Positions 19,082 through 27,150 of a stretch of DNA of 64,000 nt are shown one piece after another (the first letter of the stretch is position 1; every line of letters begins with the position of its first letter). Below the pieces are notes generated by a model that was not told the origin of the DNA, did not search any database, and saw only the letters and a list, made by a program, of their open reading frames with translations. The translations under genes were made by a program, and so were the position numbers. This stretch comes from Streptomyces musisoli (lineage in GTDB: Bacteria > Actinomycetota > Actinomycetes > Streptomycetales > Streptomycetaceae), in assembly GCF_016741855.1 (NCBI RefSeq), contig NZ_JAERRH010000015.1:62001-126000 (forward strand), read 5' to 3'.

Positions 19082-20011
19082 TCATCCCTGGTAGAGGGCG
19101 GCAAGGGTCCGCACCGTCTCGGTGATGCGGTCGCGGAGTTCTGCGGGTGCCATGACCTCGACGTCGCTGCCCAGCCGCAGGAACTCCCCGTGGGCGTGGT
19201 CGATCGATTCGATGGGCACCCGGGCCTGCGTCCATCCGTCGCCCGCAGCTGTCACGCCCAGCCGGCGGCAGCCCTCCGGGGTGAGCCGCACCAGAGCCTC
19301 CCCGGTGTGCAGCCGGGCACGGAAGTCGGCCAGACAACCGTCCCAGTACGCGGCCAGGCCGAAACCGTCCGGGATGACGAACTGCTCTTCCAGACGCTGG
19401 AGTTCGATGATCTGGTCGACCCGGTAGGTGCGTATGCCGGACGGTCCCCCGGCGACCAGGTACCAGCGACCGGCCTTGAGTACGAGCCCGTACGGCTCCA
19501 CCCGCCGCTCGATCTCCTCCGGCGCCCGCCAGCGCCGGTACCGCAGGACCACCGCACGCTGCTCCCACACCGCGGCGGCGACCTCGCTCAGGTGAGGCGT
19601 ACGGTCGGCGTCGCCGTACCAGCCGGGGGCGTCGAGCAGGAAGCGTTCCTGGATCCGGCCGGCATGCTCGCGCAGCTCCGCCGGCAGGGCGGCCCGCAGC
19701 TTGAGCTGGGCGGTGGCGAGCGCCTCGCCGAGGCCGAGTTCGGCGGCGGTGCCGGGGAGTGCGGCGAGGAACGCGGCCTGGGCCTCGTCCGCGGTCAGTC
19801 CGGTGAGACGGGTGCGGTAGCCGTCGACCAGTCGGTAGCCGCCCGCGTGTCCGGCGTCGCCGTACAGCGGGATGCCTGCGCCGCTGAGCGCTTCGACGTC
19901 CCGGTAGACGGTCCGGACGGAGACCTCCAGTTCGTCGGCCAGTTGCCGGGCGGTCATCCGTCCCCGGTTCTGGAGCAGCAACAGCAAGGTGACCAGCCGG
20001 CTCGCGCGCAT
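19082..20011 (-). CDS. YafY/PafC-type transcriptional regulator (HTH + WYL)
   Basis: The N-terminal winged HTH (LVTLLLLLQNRGRMTARQLA, then VSVRTVYRDVEALSGAGIPL) is typical of the DeoR-like HTH_11 in WYL proteins. The central and C-terminal part contains GRWYLVAGGPSGIRTYRVDQ, the WYL motif, followed by the WCX extension to about residue 309. WYL regulators sense nucleotides or other ligands. This gene diverges from a NIPSNAP gene 105 bp away, a common arrangement for this small WYL plus target pairing. ATG 20011 (MRASRLV) is the start used by the family; a GTG at 20026 would add five residues. Confidence 0.88.
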   Translation of the reverse strand: MRASRLVTLLLLLQNRGRMTARQLADELEVSVRTVYRDVEALSGAGIPLYGDAGHAGGYRLVDGYRTRLTGLTADEAQAAFLAALPGTAAELGLGEALATAQLKLRAALPAELREHAGRIQERFLLDAPGWYGDADRTPHLSEVAAAVWEQRAVVLRYRRWRAPEEIERRVEPYGLVLKAGRWYLVAGGPSGIRTYRVDQIIELQRLEEQFVIPDGFGLAAYWDGCLADFRARLHTGEALVRLTPEGCRRLGVTAAGDGWTQARVPIESIDHAHGEFLRLGSDVEVMAPAELRDRITETVRTLAALYQG

Positions 20012-20116
20012 GCCGCCAGTATCCACTGACGTGGGATGTCAGCGGAGTGGCCCTAACCTGCGGCGCATGAAGCCGAACTGGACCATGGACCTCACCCGCA
20101 CCGGGCGGGCCGACGC

Positions 20117-20665
20117 ATGAGCATCGTCGAACTCCGGCAGTACACCCTGCATCCGGGAGCCCGGGAGACGCTGATCGAGCTGTTCGAGCGGGAGTTCGTG
20201 ACCGGTCAGCAGGCGGCCGGCATCACCGTCGGCGGCCGTTTCCGGGACCTGGACGACCCGAACCGCTTCGTCTGGCTGCGTGCCTTTCCCGACATGGTGC
20301 ACCGCCGGCGCGCGCTGGAGGCGTTCTACACGGGCCCGGTCTGGTGCAGGCATCGCGATGCGGCCAACGCCACCATGGTCGACAGCGACGACGTCCTGCT
20401 GCTGCGCGGTCCGGGCTTCGAGCCGGAGCCGGGTGGCCGCGAGGTGGCCGCGACGATCTGCCGGCCGTCCGACGCGGCTGCCTTCGACGCGTACGCCGCC
20501 CGGCACCTGGGCCCGGGCCATGCGCTGCACCGCACCGAACACGCCGAGAACGACTATCCCCGGTTGCCCGTCCGTAGCGGACAGGACGTCCGGGTCTGGT
20601 TCGGGCCGGCCGAGCCACCACCGTGGCCGATCCGGCGGCTGCGGCTGGAACCGGTGCCGACATAG
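20117..20665 (+). CDS. NIPSNAP family protein
   Basis: The protein has 182 residues. The opening SIVELRQYTLHPGARETLIE is the classic start of NIPSNAP ferredoxin-like (dimeric alpha-beta barrel) domains. The second half (FDAYAARHLGPGHALHRTEH) looks like a second, degenerate repeat. Function is not established for bacterial members. It probably depends on the divergent WYL regulator. Its last codons (PPPWPIRRLRLEPVPT) lie within the first unit of a 57-bp tandem repeat that continues past the TAG stop, so the C-terminus may vary between strains. Confidence 0.85.
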   Translation: MSIVELRQYTLHPGARETLIELFEREFVTGQQAAGITVGGRFRDLDDPNRFVWLRAFPDMVHRRRALEAFYTGPVWCRHRDAANATMVDSDDVLLLRGPGFEPEPGGREVAATICRPSDAAAFDAYAARHLGPGHALHRTEHAENDYPRLPVRSGQDVRVWFGPAEPPPWPIRRLRLEPVPT

Positions 20666-20795
20666 GCCGACGTCCCGCCGCGGCCGATCCGGCGGCTGCG
20701 GCTGGGACGGGTGACGACGCAGGTCGACGTTCCGCCGCGGCCGATCCGGCGGCTGTGGCGGCGGCTGGGACTCGTGAACTACGTAGGTCCGCGCC
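20625..20795 (+). repeat. 57-bp tandem repeat, three copies, spanning the NIPSNAP stop codon
   Basis: Units begin at 20625, 20682 and 20739 with GGCCGATCCGGCGGCTG. The period is a multiple of three, so the C-terminal peptide PxPIRRLRL is re-encoded in frame after the stop. In the second copy the TAG has become CAG. This is a duplication of the gene's 3' end. Confidence 0.85.
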
Positions 20796-20806
20796 GCTAC
20801 GAGGTC

Positions 20807-20886
20807 GGGTCTGCCGCGGGCCGGGTCTGCCGCGGGCCGGGTCTGCCGCGGGCCGGGTCTGCCGCGGGCCGGGTCTGTCGCGGGCG
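20807..20886 (+). repeat. 16-bp minisatellite, five copies
   Basis: GGGTCTGCCGCGGGCC is repeated five times head to tail. The first four copies are perfect or nearly so and the last is slightly diverged. The array ends about 40 bp before the stop of the YqeB-like gene on the other strand, so it lies between two convergent genes. Confidence 0.9.
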
Positions 20887-20924
20887 GCATCGCGCGGCGC
20901 TGGTGAACGGGCGGCGCCCGGCGC

Positions 20925-21662
20925 TCACGATCGGACGAGAGGCCGCCAGTACTGTTCCGTGCCCTTCTCCCTGACGGTGTAGCCGAGTTCCTCGGCCGCC
21001 TGCGTCAACCGGTGAACGTCACGACCGGACTTGCGTTTCAGCGCCTCCCTGCGAGCGGCCAGCACGGCACTGGCCTCCGGGCGCGGGACGTCCGAGCCGG
21101 GATCCCACTTCTGGAACAGTTCGGCGTAGGGGTCGCTGCCGTGCCAGGGATATCCGTGTCTGCGGAAGGCGGCGGCGATGCTCTGGCCGGGGGCGGCGTG
21201 GGCGCCTCTGACCACTTGCCTGGAGTCGTGGTCCAGGACGACCAGTTGTCCTCCGTCCAGGAAGACGGCCGACACGTCCTCGCGGTCGATGGCCTGACGC
21301 CAGTCGTCGGTCCCGGCCTCGACCCGGACGTCTGTGAGCGTGACGGTCAACGACTCCGAGAGGGCGACGAAGGCGAACACGACCCCGAGCACGAAGCCGC
21401 CGCCCATGAACGCCATCACCTGCCAGGTCGCCTCGGCGGAGGCGAGGAACTCGAGGACGACCCGGAACGGAAGCTTCGGCCAGTCGATGATCTGACGAGC
21501 CAGAAACGGCAGGAAGAGGCCGAGCGCGGTGCCGAACAGCGGCATGCCCACCAGAACCAGTATCTGATCGGAGCGCGGGTGGCCCAGCACCGTGGCGGCA
21601 GGGGCGTCGGGGGCGGATGTGGAGACCTGTTCGTGCGGCTGTCTGCTGGCCATGTCTCGCAT
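20925..21662 (-). CDS. YqeB-like membrane protein
   Basis: The protein has 245 residues. Two transmembrane segments (about 35-60, VLVGMPLFGTALGLFLPFLA, and about 80-105, AFMGGGFVLGVVFAFVAL) lead into a cytoplasmic domain with TLTDVRVEA, AVFLDGGQLVVLDHDSRQVV and HGYPWHGSDPYAELFQKW. This layout matches proteins annotated YqeB in actinobacteria, with a PH-like domain. The function is unknown. I start at ATG 21662; ATG 21653 is an alternative. The frame continues upstream through repeat DNA, which I do not consider coding. Confidence 0.7.
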   Translation of the reverse strand: MRDMASRQPHEQVSTSAPDAPAATVLGHPRSDQILVLVGMPLFGTALGLFLPFLARQIIDWPKLPFRVVLEFLASAEATWQVMAFMGGGFVLGVVFAFVALSESLTVTLTDVRVEAGTDDWRQAIDREDVSAVFLDGGQLVVLDHDSRQVVRGAHAAPGQSIAAAFRRHGYPWHGSDPYAELFQKWDPGSDVPRPEASAVLAARREALKRKSGRDVHRLTQAAEELGYTVREKGTEQYWRPLVRS

Positions 21663-21737
21663 GCTAAGAGCGTCCGGGCGGAAGCGGGCAGTAGCCGAAG
21701 GTCGATGAACCGCAGACCTTCGGCAACGGGGTGCCGA

Positions 21738-21935
21738 TGCCGAGGGACCAAAGATCGAGGCGCCGATGCCGAAGGACTTAAAGATCGTGGTGTGGATGTC
21801 GGGGGACGAAGGACCGTCGACGTCGATGCCGGGGACGAAGGACCATCGCGGTCGATGCCGGGGGGCGAAAGACCAGCGCGGTCGATACCGGGGGGCGAAG
21901 GACCATCGCGGTCGACGCCGGGGGACGAAGGAAGG
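21738..21935 (+). repeat. ~30-bp tandem repeat array
   Basis: Units starting CGAAGGACC at 21807, 21836, 21866, 21896 and 21926 follow consensus CGAAGGACCATCGCGGTCGA with a GC-rich tail, period 29-30 bp. Two more diverged copies lie upstream from about 21738. There are no unique spacers, so it is not a CRISPR array. It fills the gap between the YqeB-like gene and the sirtuin, which diverge, and so sits in both promoter regions. Confidence 0.85.
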
Positions 21936-22031
21936 ACCGTCCGGTGTCCGGCGCGTCCGCGCACCGTATGCAAAGCGCGCTGGACGGCCGCCCCGGGTCG
22001 GTTGCGGCAGCCCGTTCCGTACCCTGGCGGC

Positions 22032-22943
22032 ATGCGCATGCGTCCCACTCTGAGCTGGATCCCGCCCGAGGATCTGCCGCCGGGTACCACGGATCTGAAG
22101 CCGGTCGCCAATGCGCTGAGCAACGGTGACGTGCTGGTGCTCAGCGGGGCGGGCCTCTCCACGGAGTCGGGCATCCCCGACTACCGGGGCGAGGGCGGGA
22201 GCCTGCGCCGGCACACCCCGATGACATACCAGGACTTCACGGCCGCCGCCCAGGCCCGGCGGCGGTACTGGGCCCGCAGCCACCTCGGCTGGCGTACCTT
22301 CGGCCGCGCCCGCCCCAACGCCGGGCACCGGGCCGTGGCGGCGTTCGGGCGACACGGCCTGCTCTCGGGTGTGATCACCCAGAACGTCGACGGCCTGCAC
22401 CAGAACGCCGGCAGCGAGGGCGTCGTGGAACTCCACGGAAGCCTGGACCGGGTCGTCTGCCTCTCGTGCGGCGCCTTCAGCCCGCGCCGCGAACTCGCCC
22501 GGCGGCTGGAGGAGGCCAATCCGGGCTTCGATCCGGTGGCCGCCGGCATCAACCCGGACGGTGACGCCGACCTCACCGACGAGCAGGTGGCGGACTTCCG
22601 TGTGCTGCCCTGCACGGTCTGCGGCGGCATCCTCAAACCGGACGTGGTGTTCTTCGGCGAGGCCGTTCCACCGCAGCGGGTCGAGCACTGCCGCCGACTG
22701 GTCCGCGAAGCGTCGTCACTCCTGGTCCTTGGCTCCTCGCTGACGGTGATGTCCGGGCTGCGGTTCGTCCGCCAGGCGGCGCAGGCCGGGAAGCCGGTGC
22801 TGATCGTCAACCGGGACCCGACCCGCGGCGACCCGCACGCCCTCACCCGCGTGGCGCTCCCGCTGGGTACGGCACTGACCACCGTGGCGGACCGGCTGGG
22901 CGTCCCCACCGACGGCCCGGCGGCAGCGCCGGTGCGGCCGTGA
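22032..22943 (+). CDS. Sir2-family NAD-dependent protein deacylase
   Basis: This 303-residue sirtuin is complete. The NAD loop GAGLSTESGIPDYRG is near residue 40, and the catalytic segment ITQNVDGLHQNAG is followed by the His of ELHGSLDRVVCLSCG. Four zinc Cys occur as CLSCG and CTVCGG, and KPDVVFFGE and GSSLTV complete the Rossmann core. Sirtuins remove acyl groups from lysines using NAD. The long segment between the two Cys pairs (ARRLEEANPGF to DGDADLTDEQ) fits the actinobacterial type. ATG 22032 is the first start that leaves the repeat DNA outside the protein. It is probably monocistronic. Confidence 0.93.
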   Translation: MRMRPTLSWIPPEDLPPGTTDLKPVANALSNGDVLVLSGAGLSTESGIPDYRGEGGSLRRHTPMTYQDFTAAAQARRRYWARSHLGWRTFGRARPNAGHRAVAAFGRHGLLSGVITQNVDGLHQNAGSEGVVELHGSLDRVVCLSCGAFSPRRELARRLEEANPGFDPVAAGINPDGDADLTDEQVADFRVLPCTVCGGILKPDVVFFGEAVPPQRVEHCRRLVREASSLLVLGSSLTVMSGLRFVRQAAQAGKPVLIVNRDPTRGDPHALTRVALPLGTALTTVADRLGVPTDGPAAAPVRP

Positions 22944-23059
22944 GAACGCGCCCGTAACGGACGGCCCGCTGCCGCGCCCTCACACAGGTGGCGATGGCGA
23001 GCCTTGACACCGACACCGCCGATGCGGGCCCACGCCGTGGCGCGTCGGCCGGCTTCACG

Positions 23060-23098
23060 ACGCCGCCATCCGTCAACTGACGCCGCCATCCGTCAACT
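23060..23098 (+). repeat. 20-bp direct repeat
   Basis: ACGCCGCCATCCGTCAACT occurs twice head to tail, separated by one base, in the gap after the sirtuin gene. Confidence 0.8.
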
Positions 23099-23217
23099 AC
23101 TCGCCGGCGCCTGCCGGAATGCGACGGTTACTGCACAGCACCCGAAGTGGCACACCCGCGCGCGAGCAACCCCTGGACGCGCCCTGGTTACTTGCTCAAT
23201 GATTCGACGCACGGAAT

Positions 23218-23562
23218 GTGGCAGCTCGAACCAATGCCTCAGAGATGCAAACGAAGCCGGCACCTGGGAGACTGGGAGCGGAGGAATGTCTTCGTTGTTC
23301 ACGTGACTCCCGGTCGGGAGAGCATCCCGGACGGCACCCGAAGGGCGGCCGTCCGGTGATTCCCGGGGTCACGTCCAGGTCAGGGCAGGGCACATGTCCT
23401 GGACGCTTCAGTCTCTGGTGGAACGGCGACCAGCGCAACAAGGGCGTCTGCAACGCGTTCGACAGGGAGTTCGACGCCCAGGGCAGGCTGGTGCGCGGAC
23501 AGCCCCATTCCGGACCCAGCTGGAACTTCTTCCTGATGGCCGATCCGGACAAGGGCATCTGA
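23218..23562 (+). CDS. possible small Cys/Trp-motif protein (diverged paralogue of the next gene)
   Basis: This 114-residue frame ends SGPSWNFFLMADPDKGI, which parallels the end of the next gene (VAAGWEFYLPARP). RFSLWWNGDQRNKGVC aligns with CQGLFWN in that protein. An earlier CLRC may be a second copy of the CxxC motif, but the second Cys before LWWN is replaced by Arg. The start is unclear: GTG 23218 or ATG 23245. It is either a genuine two-repeat relative or a decaying copy, and it lies 40 bp before the intact small gene. Confidence 0.45.
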   Translation: MAARTNASEMQTKPAPGRLGAEECLRCSRDSRSGEHPGRHPKGGRPVIPGVTSRSGQGTCPGRFSLWWNGDQRNKGVCNAFDREFDAQGRLVRGQPHSGPSWNFFLMADPDKGI

Positions 23563-23602
23563 GTCGCCATCAGCGTTCTGTCGCTCTTTTCGGAGGCGGC
23601 CC

Positions 23603-23812
23603 ATGCCTTTCGAGATTCTGTCCGACGTGACGACCACACAAAATCAATGGCGGTTCTGCGTCAACTGCCAGGGTCTGTTCTGGAACCCCGAGCAGTTGCC
23701 TGACGGCACGCCGAGGCCCAACAGCGGCTGGGGAGGCTGCCCGGGAGGTCACTTCAACGGGGCGGGCCACGTGGCGGCGGGATGGGAGTTCTACCTGCCG
23801 GCCCGCCCGTAG
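23603..23812 (+). CDS. small zinc-ribbon-like protein
   Basis: A strong ribosome site (CGGAGGCGG) precedes ATG 23603. The 69 residues read as one unit of a WRFCVNCQGLFWN...GGCPGGHF...GWEFYLP pattern, with CxxC, a third Cys and His residues that could bind zinc. Similar WxxCxKCxGL repeats occur in actinobacterial proteins of unknown function. There is no signal peptide. It lies in a run of related fragments (see 23218-23562 and 23880-23985). Confidence 0.7.
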   Translation: MPFEILSDVTTTQNQWRFCVNCQGLFWNPEQLPDGTPRPNSGWGGCPGGHFNGAGHVAAGWEFYLPARP

Positions 23813-23879
23813 TACGGCTCCGGACCAGCCCCCGGCCCAGCCCCGGCAGCCGACCGGGGGTAAGGCGCTGCCCGTCACC

Positions 23880-23985
23880 GAGTTCTACGACCAGGGACAT
23901 CTGATTCGACTCCTGCCGCGCGGGGCTCCCAGCCGGAATCGGCAGCAGGCTGGGAGTCCCGCCTGCCGGCCGACAACTACGGATG
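23880..23985 (+). pseudogene. decayed third copy of the small Cys/Trp-motif unit
   Basis: The frame containing SAAGWESRLPADNY (about 23936-23980) resembles AAGWEFYLPARP of the intact gene. The DNA also matches over TGGGAGT-CCTGCCGGCC and the following TACGG. No intact start, CxxC or stop context remains, so I read it as a remnant of tandem duplication. Confidence 0.35.
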
Positions 23986-24456
23986 CGTACCATGCCTGAA
24001 TTTGACAACGCGAGCAATCATGTCCACCTGGCGGCGACCTTCTTGCTGGAGGATCTGCGTATCCGCAGATTCCGCTACCACCTGCTTCGCCTGAACAGCG
24101 TGCTCACGGCGGCCGATGCCGAAGACTTGCAGGAACTGGCCCGGCAGGCGTTCCAGAAAGGTGCGGCGGCGGACGCGGCAGACAAGATCAAGGAACGGAG
24201 CGACGCAAGCCCGCTCGCCCGCACGATCGCCGACATCACGAGGACCGCGGCGCTGCTGTCGCCCGGACGGGAAAAGGAAGAACTCATGGGCGCCCTGATG
24301 GGCGCCTACCTGTCGACATCAGGTATCCAGGGTGTCGACAGGTCCTTGGTTGCGTGCCTCGGAGCCATTGCAGGGGCGATCACGCTCAAGGGGAAGTCGA
24401 TAAGGGACGATCTCCCCGAAGTCCCGTTGTCCGAGTACCTGAGCACCGCAGACTGA
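23983..24456 (+). CDS. hypothetical helical protein
   Basis: The protein has 157 residues and is mostly predicted helical: EDLRIRRFRYHLLRLNSVLT, then DAEDLQELARQAF, then a more hydrophobic end (LVACLGAIAGAITLKGKSI). It might start at ATG 23983 or ATG 23992. I recognise no family. The size, charge pattern and helix content would fit a small cytoplasmic adaptor or an effector-associated protein, but no function is claimed. Confidence 0.65.
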   Translation: MRTMPEFDNASNHVHLAATFLLEDLRIRRFRYHLLRLNSVLTAADAEDLQELARQAFQKGAAADAADKIKERSDASPLARTIADITRTAALLSPGREKEELMGALMGAYLSTSGIQGVDRSLVACLGAIAGAITLKGKSIRDDLPEVPLSEYLSTAD

Positions 24457-24517
24457 CAGCGGCAACGCGACGGGCGCGCCGAAGCGTCACTTGCAGGTTT
24501 CCCGGCCCACCGTGGAC

Positions 24518-24585
24518 CTTCACTCACCGTTGACCTTCACTCACCGTTGACCTTCACTCACCGTCGATCTTCACTCACCGTCGAT
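24518..24585 (+). repeat. 17-bp tandem repeat, four copies, in the 5' leader
   Basis: CTTCACTCACCGTTGAC is repeated exactly four times; copies 3 and 4 read CGTCGAT at the end. The array stops 18 bp before the start codon of the beta-lactamase-fold gene, close to its ribosome site, so copy number could affect its expression. Confidence 0.92.
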
Positions 24586-24603
24586 CCTCGAGAGGCGGCA
24601 GCC

Positions 24604-26466
24604 ATGAATCCCGCATGGCAGGCACGGCACGGTCTGCCCTTGGCGCAGTACCAGACCGAATTCGACACACTCGTCCGTCAGGGGTTCCGCCTCCTGGACG
24701 TCAACGGCTACAGCATCAATGGTGCCGATCACTACGCCACCGTCTGGGAGCAGTCTCCGGGCCCACCCTGGGAAGCCCATCACGGACTGACGAGCGACGA
24801 ACACACCAGGCTCTTCCAGACGTTGCCCGCCCAGGGTTTCCGTCCGGTCTCCGTGAGCGGTTACGACAGGTCTGGCCGGCCCCGTTTCGCCTCCTTGTGG
24901 CAGAAGACCCCGGGGCCTGCCTTCGAGGCCCGGCACGGGATGACCGCCGACCAGTACCAGGCGGCGATCGACGACTGCACGGCGCGGGGGTTCCGCCCGG
25001 TCGATCTTTCCTGCTACTCCGACGGCGGCCAGGTGCGGTTCGCGGCTGTCTGGGACCAGTCCCCCGTGCCGGCCTGGGCCGCGCGGCACGGCATGACGAC
25101 CGCCGAGTACCAGGCGGAGTTCACACGCCTGGCGGCGCAGGGCTACGTCCTCTTGCGCGTGACCGGATACGAGGTGTCCGGGAGCACACGGTACGCGGCG
25201 ATCTGGGTCAAGGGCCGCGTGGTGACCTGGCAGGCCCGCCATGGCCTGTCCTCGACGGAGTACCAGTCGGCCTTCAACGATCTCCTGAGGCGCGGCTACC
25301 GGCTCACGAAGATCAACGGTCACACCGCGGGCGGACGTACCTCGTACGCGGGAATCTGGCACAAGCCGTATCTCTCCGACGACGACGAGACGTTCATCCG
25401 TCAGACCGTGACCACGTTCATGTCCGGGCACGGCATCCCGGGCGCGTCCGTCGCACTCGCCGATTCGGGGAGGTTGGTCTTCGCCCGGGGATATGGAGTG
25501 GTCGACCCGGCCACCGGCGCCCCGGTCACCACCGGCCACGTGTTCCGTATCGCCAGCGTCAGCAAGCCGATCACGGCCGTGGCGGTCTTCCGGCTGATCG
25601 AACAGGGGCGCCTGCGCCTGAACGACCGCGTCTTCGGTGCGAACGGCATCCTCGGCACCACCTACGCCACACCGCCGTACAGCACGAACATCGACCAGAT
25701 CACCGTGCAGAACCTCCTGGAGCACACCAGCGGGTGGGCCGGCTCGCAGGACCCCATGTTCCGCCACCTCGACCTGTCCCAGCACCAGTTGATCGACTGG
25801 ATGCTCGGCCGTGACACGACCGGGGCGTTCAACGCGCCCCTGAGCCACACCCCCGGCACGACCATCGAGTACCTCAACTTCGGCTACTGCCTGCTCGGCC
25901 GCGTCATCGAGCGCATCACGGGCCTGCCCTACGAGGCCGCCGTACGCCGACTCGTCCTGGAGCCTTGCGGCATCATCGACATGCACGTGGCCGGCGACAC
26001 CCTCGCCGACCGGCGGGGCAACGAGGTCGTCTACACCCCGCAGGGTACGCCGGGCCCGTACGGCATCCGCGTGTCGCGCATGGACGCGCACGGTGGCTGG
26101 CTGGCCTCGCCGACGGATCTGCTGCGCTTCCTGACCAGGGTGGACGGCTTCCCGGAGAAGCCGGACATCCTGTCGGCCGGCTCGCTCACGACGATGTACA
26201 CACCGACCACCGCCCGGACGCCCTCCGGCGACCCGTCCGGCTACGCCAAGGGCTGGGCCACCAACGCCGCGGGAAACCACTGGCACGACGGCGACCTCCC
26301 CGGAACCGCATCCATCCTCGTCCGCACGAGCGGCCATCAGGGCTGGGCGGTCGTCGTCAACTCCCGTGACGACACACGCCTGGACACCATGCGCAAGGAC
26401 CTGGACGACGTCATGTGGTCGGTGGTGCAACACATCACGGACTGGCCCGCACACGACCTGTTCTAG
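24604..26466 (+). CDS. beta-lactamase-fold serine hydrolase with five N-terminal tandem repeats (polyglycine hydrolase-like)
   Basis: The protein has 620 residues. Five repeats of about 50 residues fill positions 1-260, each with W-x-A-R-H-G-L/M, then Y, then GF/Y-R-L, then V-x-GY, then Y/F-A-x-x-W. This is the structural repeat of fungal polyglycine hydrolases (bacterial tandem repeat domain). The C-terminal 360 residues are a serine beta-lactamase-like/class C domain: SVSK (IASVSKPITAVAV) as SxxK, YLNFGYCLLG as YxN, and WHDGDLPGT in place of KTG. Known relatives cleave Gly-rich linkers or D-amino peptides. No signal peptide is visible, which is odd for an enzyme acting outside the cell. The start is ATG 24604, preceded by GAGAGG. 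Confidence 0.85.
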   Translation: MNPAWQARHGLPLAQYQTEFDTLVRQGFRLLDVNGYSINGADHYATVWEQSPGPPWEAHHGLTSDEHTRLFQTLPAQGFRPVSVSGYDRSGRPRFASLWQKTPGPAFEARHGMTADQYQAAIDDCTARGFRPVDLSCYSDGGQVRFAAVWDQSPVPAWAARHGMTTAEYQAEFTRLAAQGYVLLRVTGYEVSGSTRYAAIWVKGRVVTWQARHGLSSTEYQSAFNDLLRRGYRLTKINGHTAGGRTSYAGIWHKPYLSDDDETFIRQTVTTFMSGHGIPGASVALADSGRLVFARGYGVVDPATGAPVTTGHVFRIASVSKPITAVAVFRLIEQGRLRLNDRVFGANGILGTTYATPPYSTNIDQITVQNLLEHTSGWAGSQDPMFRHLDLSQHQLIDWMLGRDTTGAFNAPLSHTPGTTIEYLNFGYCLLGRVIERITGLPYEAAVRRLVLEPCGIIDMHVAGDTLADRRGNEVVYTPQGTPGPYGIRVSRMDAHGGWLASPTDLLRFLTRVDGFPEKPDILSAGSLTTMYTPTTARTPSGDPSGYAKGWATNAAGNHWHDGDLPGTASILVRTSGHQGWAVVVNSRDDTRLDTMRKDLDDVMWSVVQHITDWPAHDLF

Positions 26467-26551
26467 CTTCGCCGCGGTGAGGACGGCTGTCGGCGTGGAG
26501 GGACGGCTGTGATCGGGCGGCCGGGCGGTCTGTCAGAGATCCTGTCAGAGA

Positions 26552-26980
26552 TCAGAGGGTGAGGAGTCTGACCAGCAACACCGTCACCGTGCCTACGGTG
26601 AATATCGATCCCAGCACGGTGAACACCAGGTCGACCGAACCCTTGTCCCAGCCCTTGATCTCGAACCGCTGTGGGGCTTTCGGGTCGTATCGGACCGTGA
26701 CGTGTGCTCCGACGCGGAAGCCGTTGCCGATCGCGGTGCGGCCGAACCTGGACGAGTACTCGCACGCCGTTCCGTCCAGGGTCGTCCAGGCCGCGACCGG
26801 GTGGTGGAACGTGTAGCCCCCGTCGTCGTCGCGCCTGGCCTCGTGGCGGACGATCCGGGCCGTGGCATCGACACCGGTGCGGCGGAGCACACTGGCGCGG
26901 CGGAGACCGTACACGCCGAAACCGAGGAAGACCACGCCGATCGCCAGGGGGATGAGGGAGAAGAGCCATTCACGTTCCAT
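26552..26980 (-). CDS. DUF3592-like membrane protein
   Basis: The protein has 142 residues. An N-terminal membrane segment (LFSLIPLAIGVVFLGFGVYG) and a C-terminal one (LVFTVLGSIFTVGTVTVLLV) flank a beta-rich domain, ATARIVRHEARRDDDGGYTF and VGAHVTVRYDPKAPQRFEIK. That layout is typical of DUF3592 proteins, whose function is unknown. ATG 26980 is the natural start. A short direct repeat of TGTCAGAGATC lies just past the stop at about 26531-26555. Confidence 0.75.
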   Translation of the reverse strand: MEREWLFSLIPLAIGVVFLGFGVYGLRRASVLRRTGVDATARIVRHEARRDDDGGYTFHHPVAAWTTLDGTACEYSSRFGRTAIGNGFRVGAHVTVRYDPKAPQRFEIKGWDKGSVDLVFTVLGSIFTVGTVTVLLVRLLTL

Positions 26981-27150
26981 ATGCCATGCGACGCGTGTGC
27001 CGGGCACTTCGGTTGCGTGTTCGAGCAGCAGTGGCACTTCCGGCGGGGCCGCAAGGCCACCGTCGGAGGTGCGGCTGCGTGCGGCTGCCGCTCGAAAGGG
27101 TGAACTCGCCCACGCCTGGGAACTCCCGCCCCCATTCCTCGTGCGACACG

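Noticed and set aside
18822..19568. His/Pro/Arg-rich open frame over the WYL gene's 3' end
   Set aside because: It is a frame-shifted shadow of the WYL gene on the same strand, extended through intergenic repeats.
21738..21935. CRISPR array
   Set aside because: Units are contiguous with no unique spacers, and no cas genes are present.
21663..22688. Upstream extension of the YqeB-like frame across repeat DNA and the sirtuin gene
   Set aside because: It is antisense to an intact sirtuin and translates a tandem repeat. ATG 21662 starts a normal-looking membrane protein.
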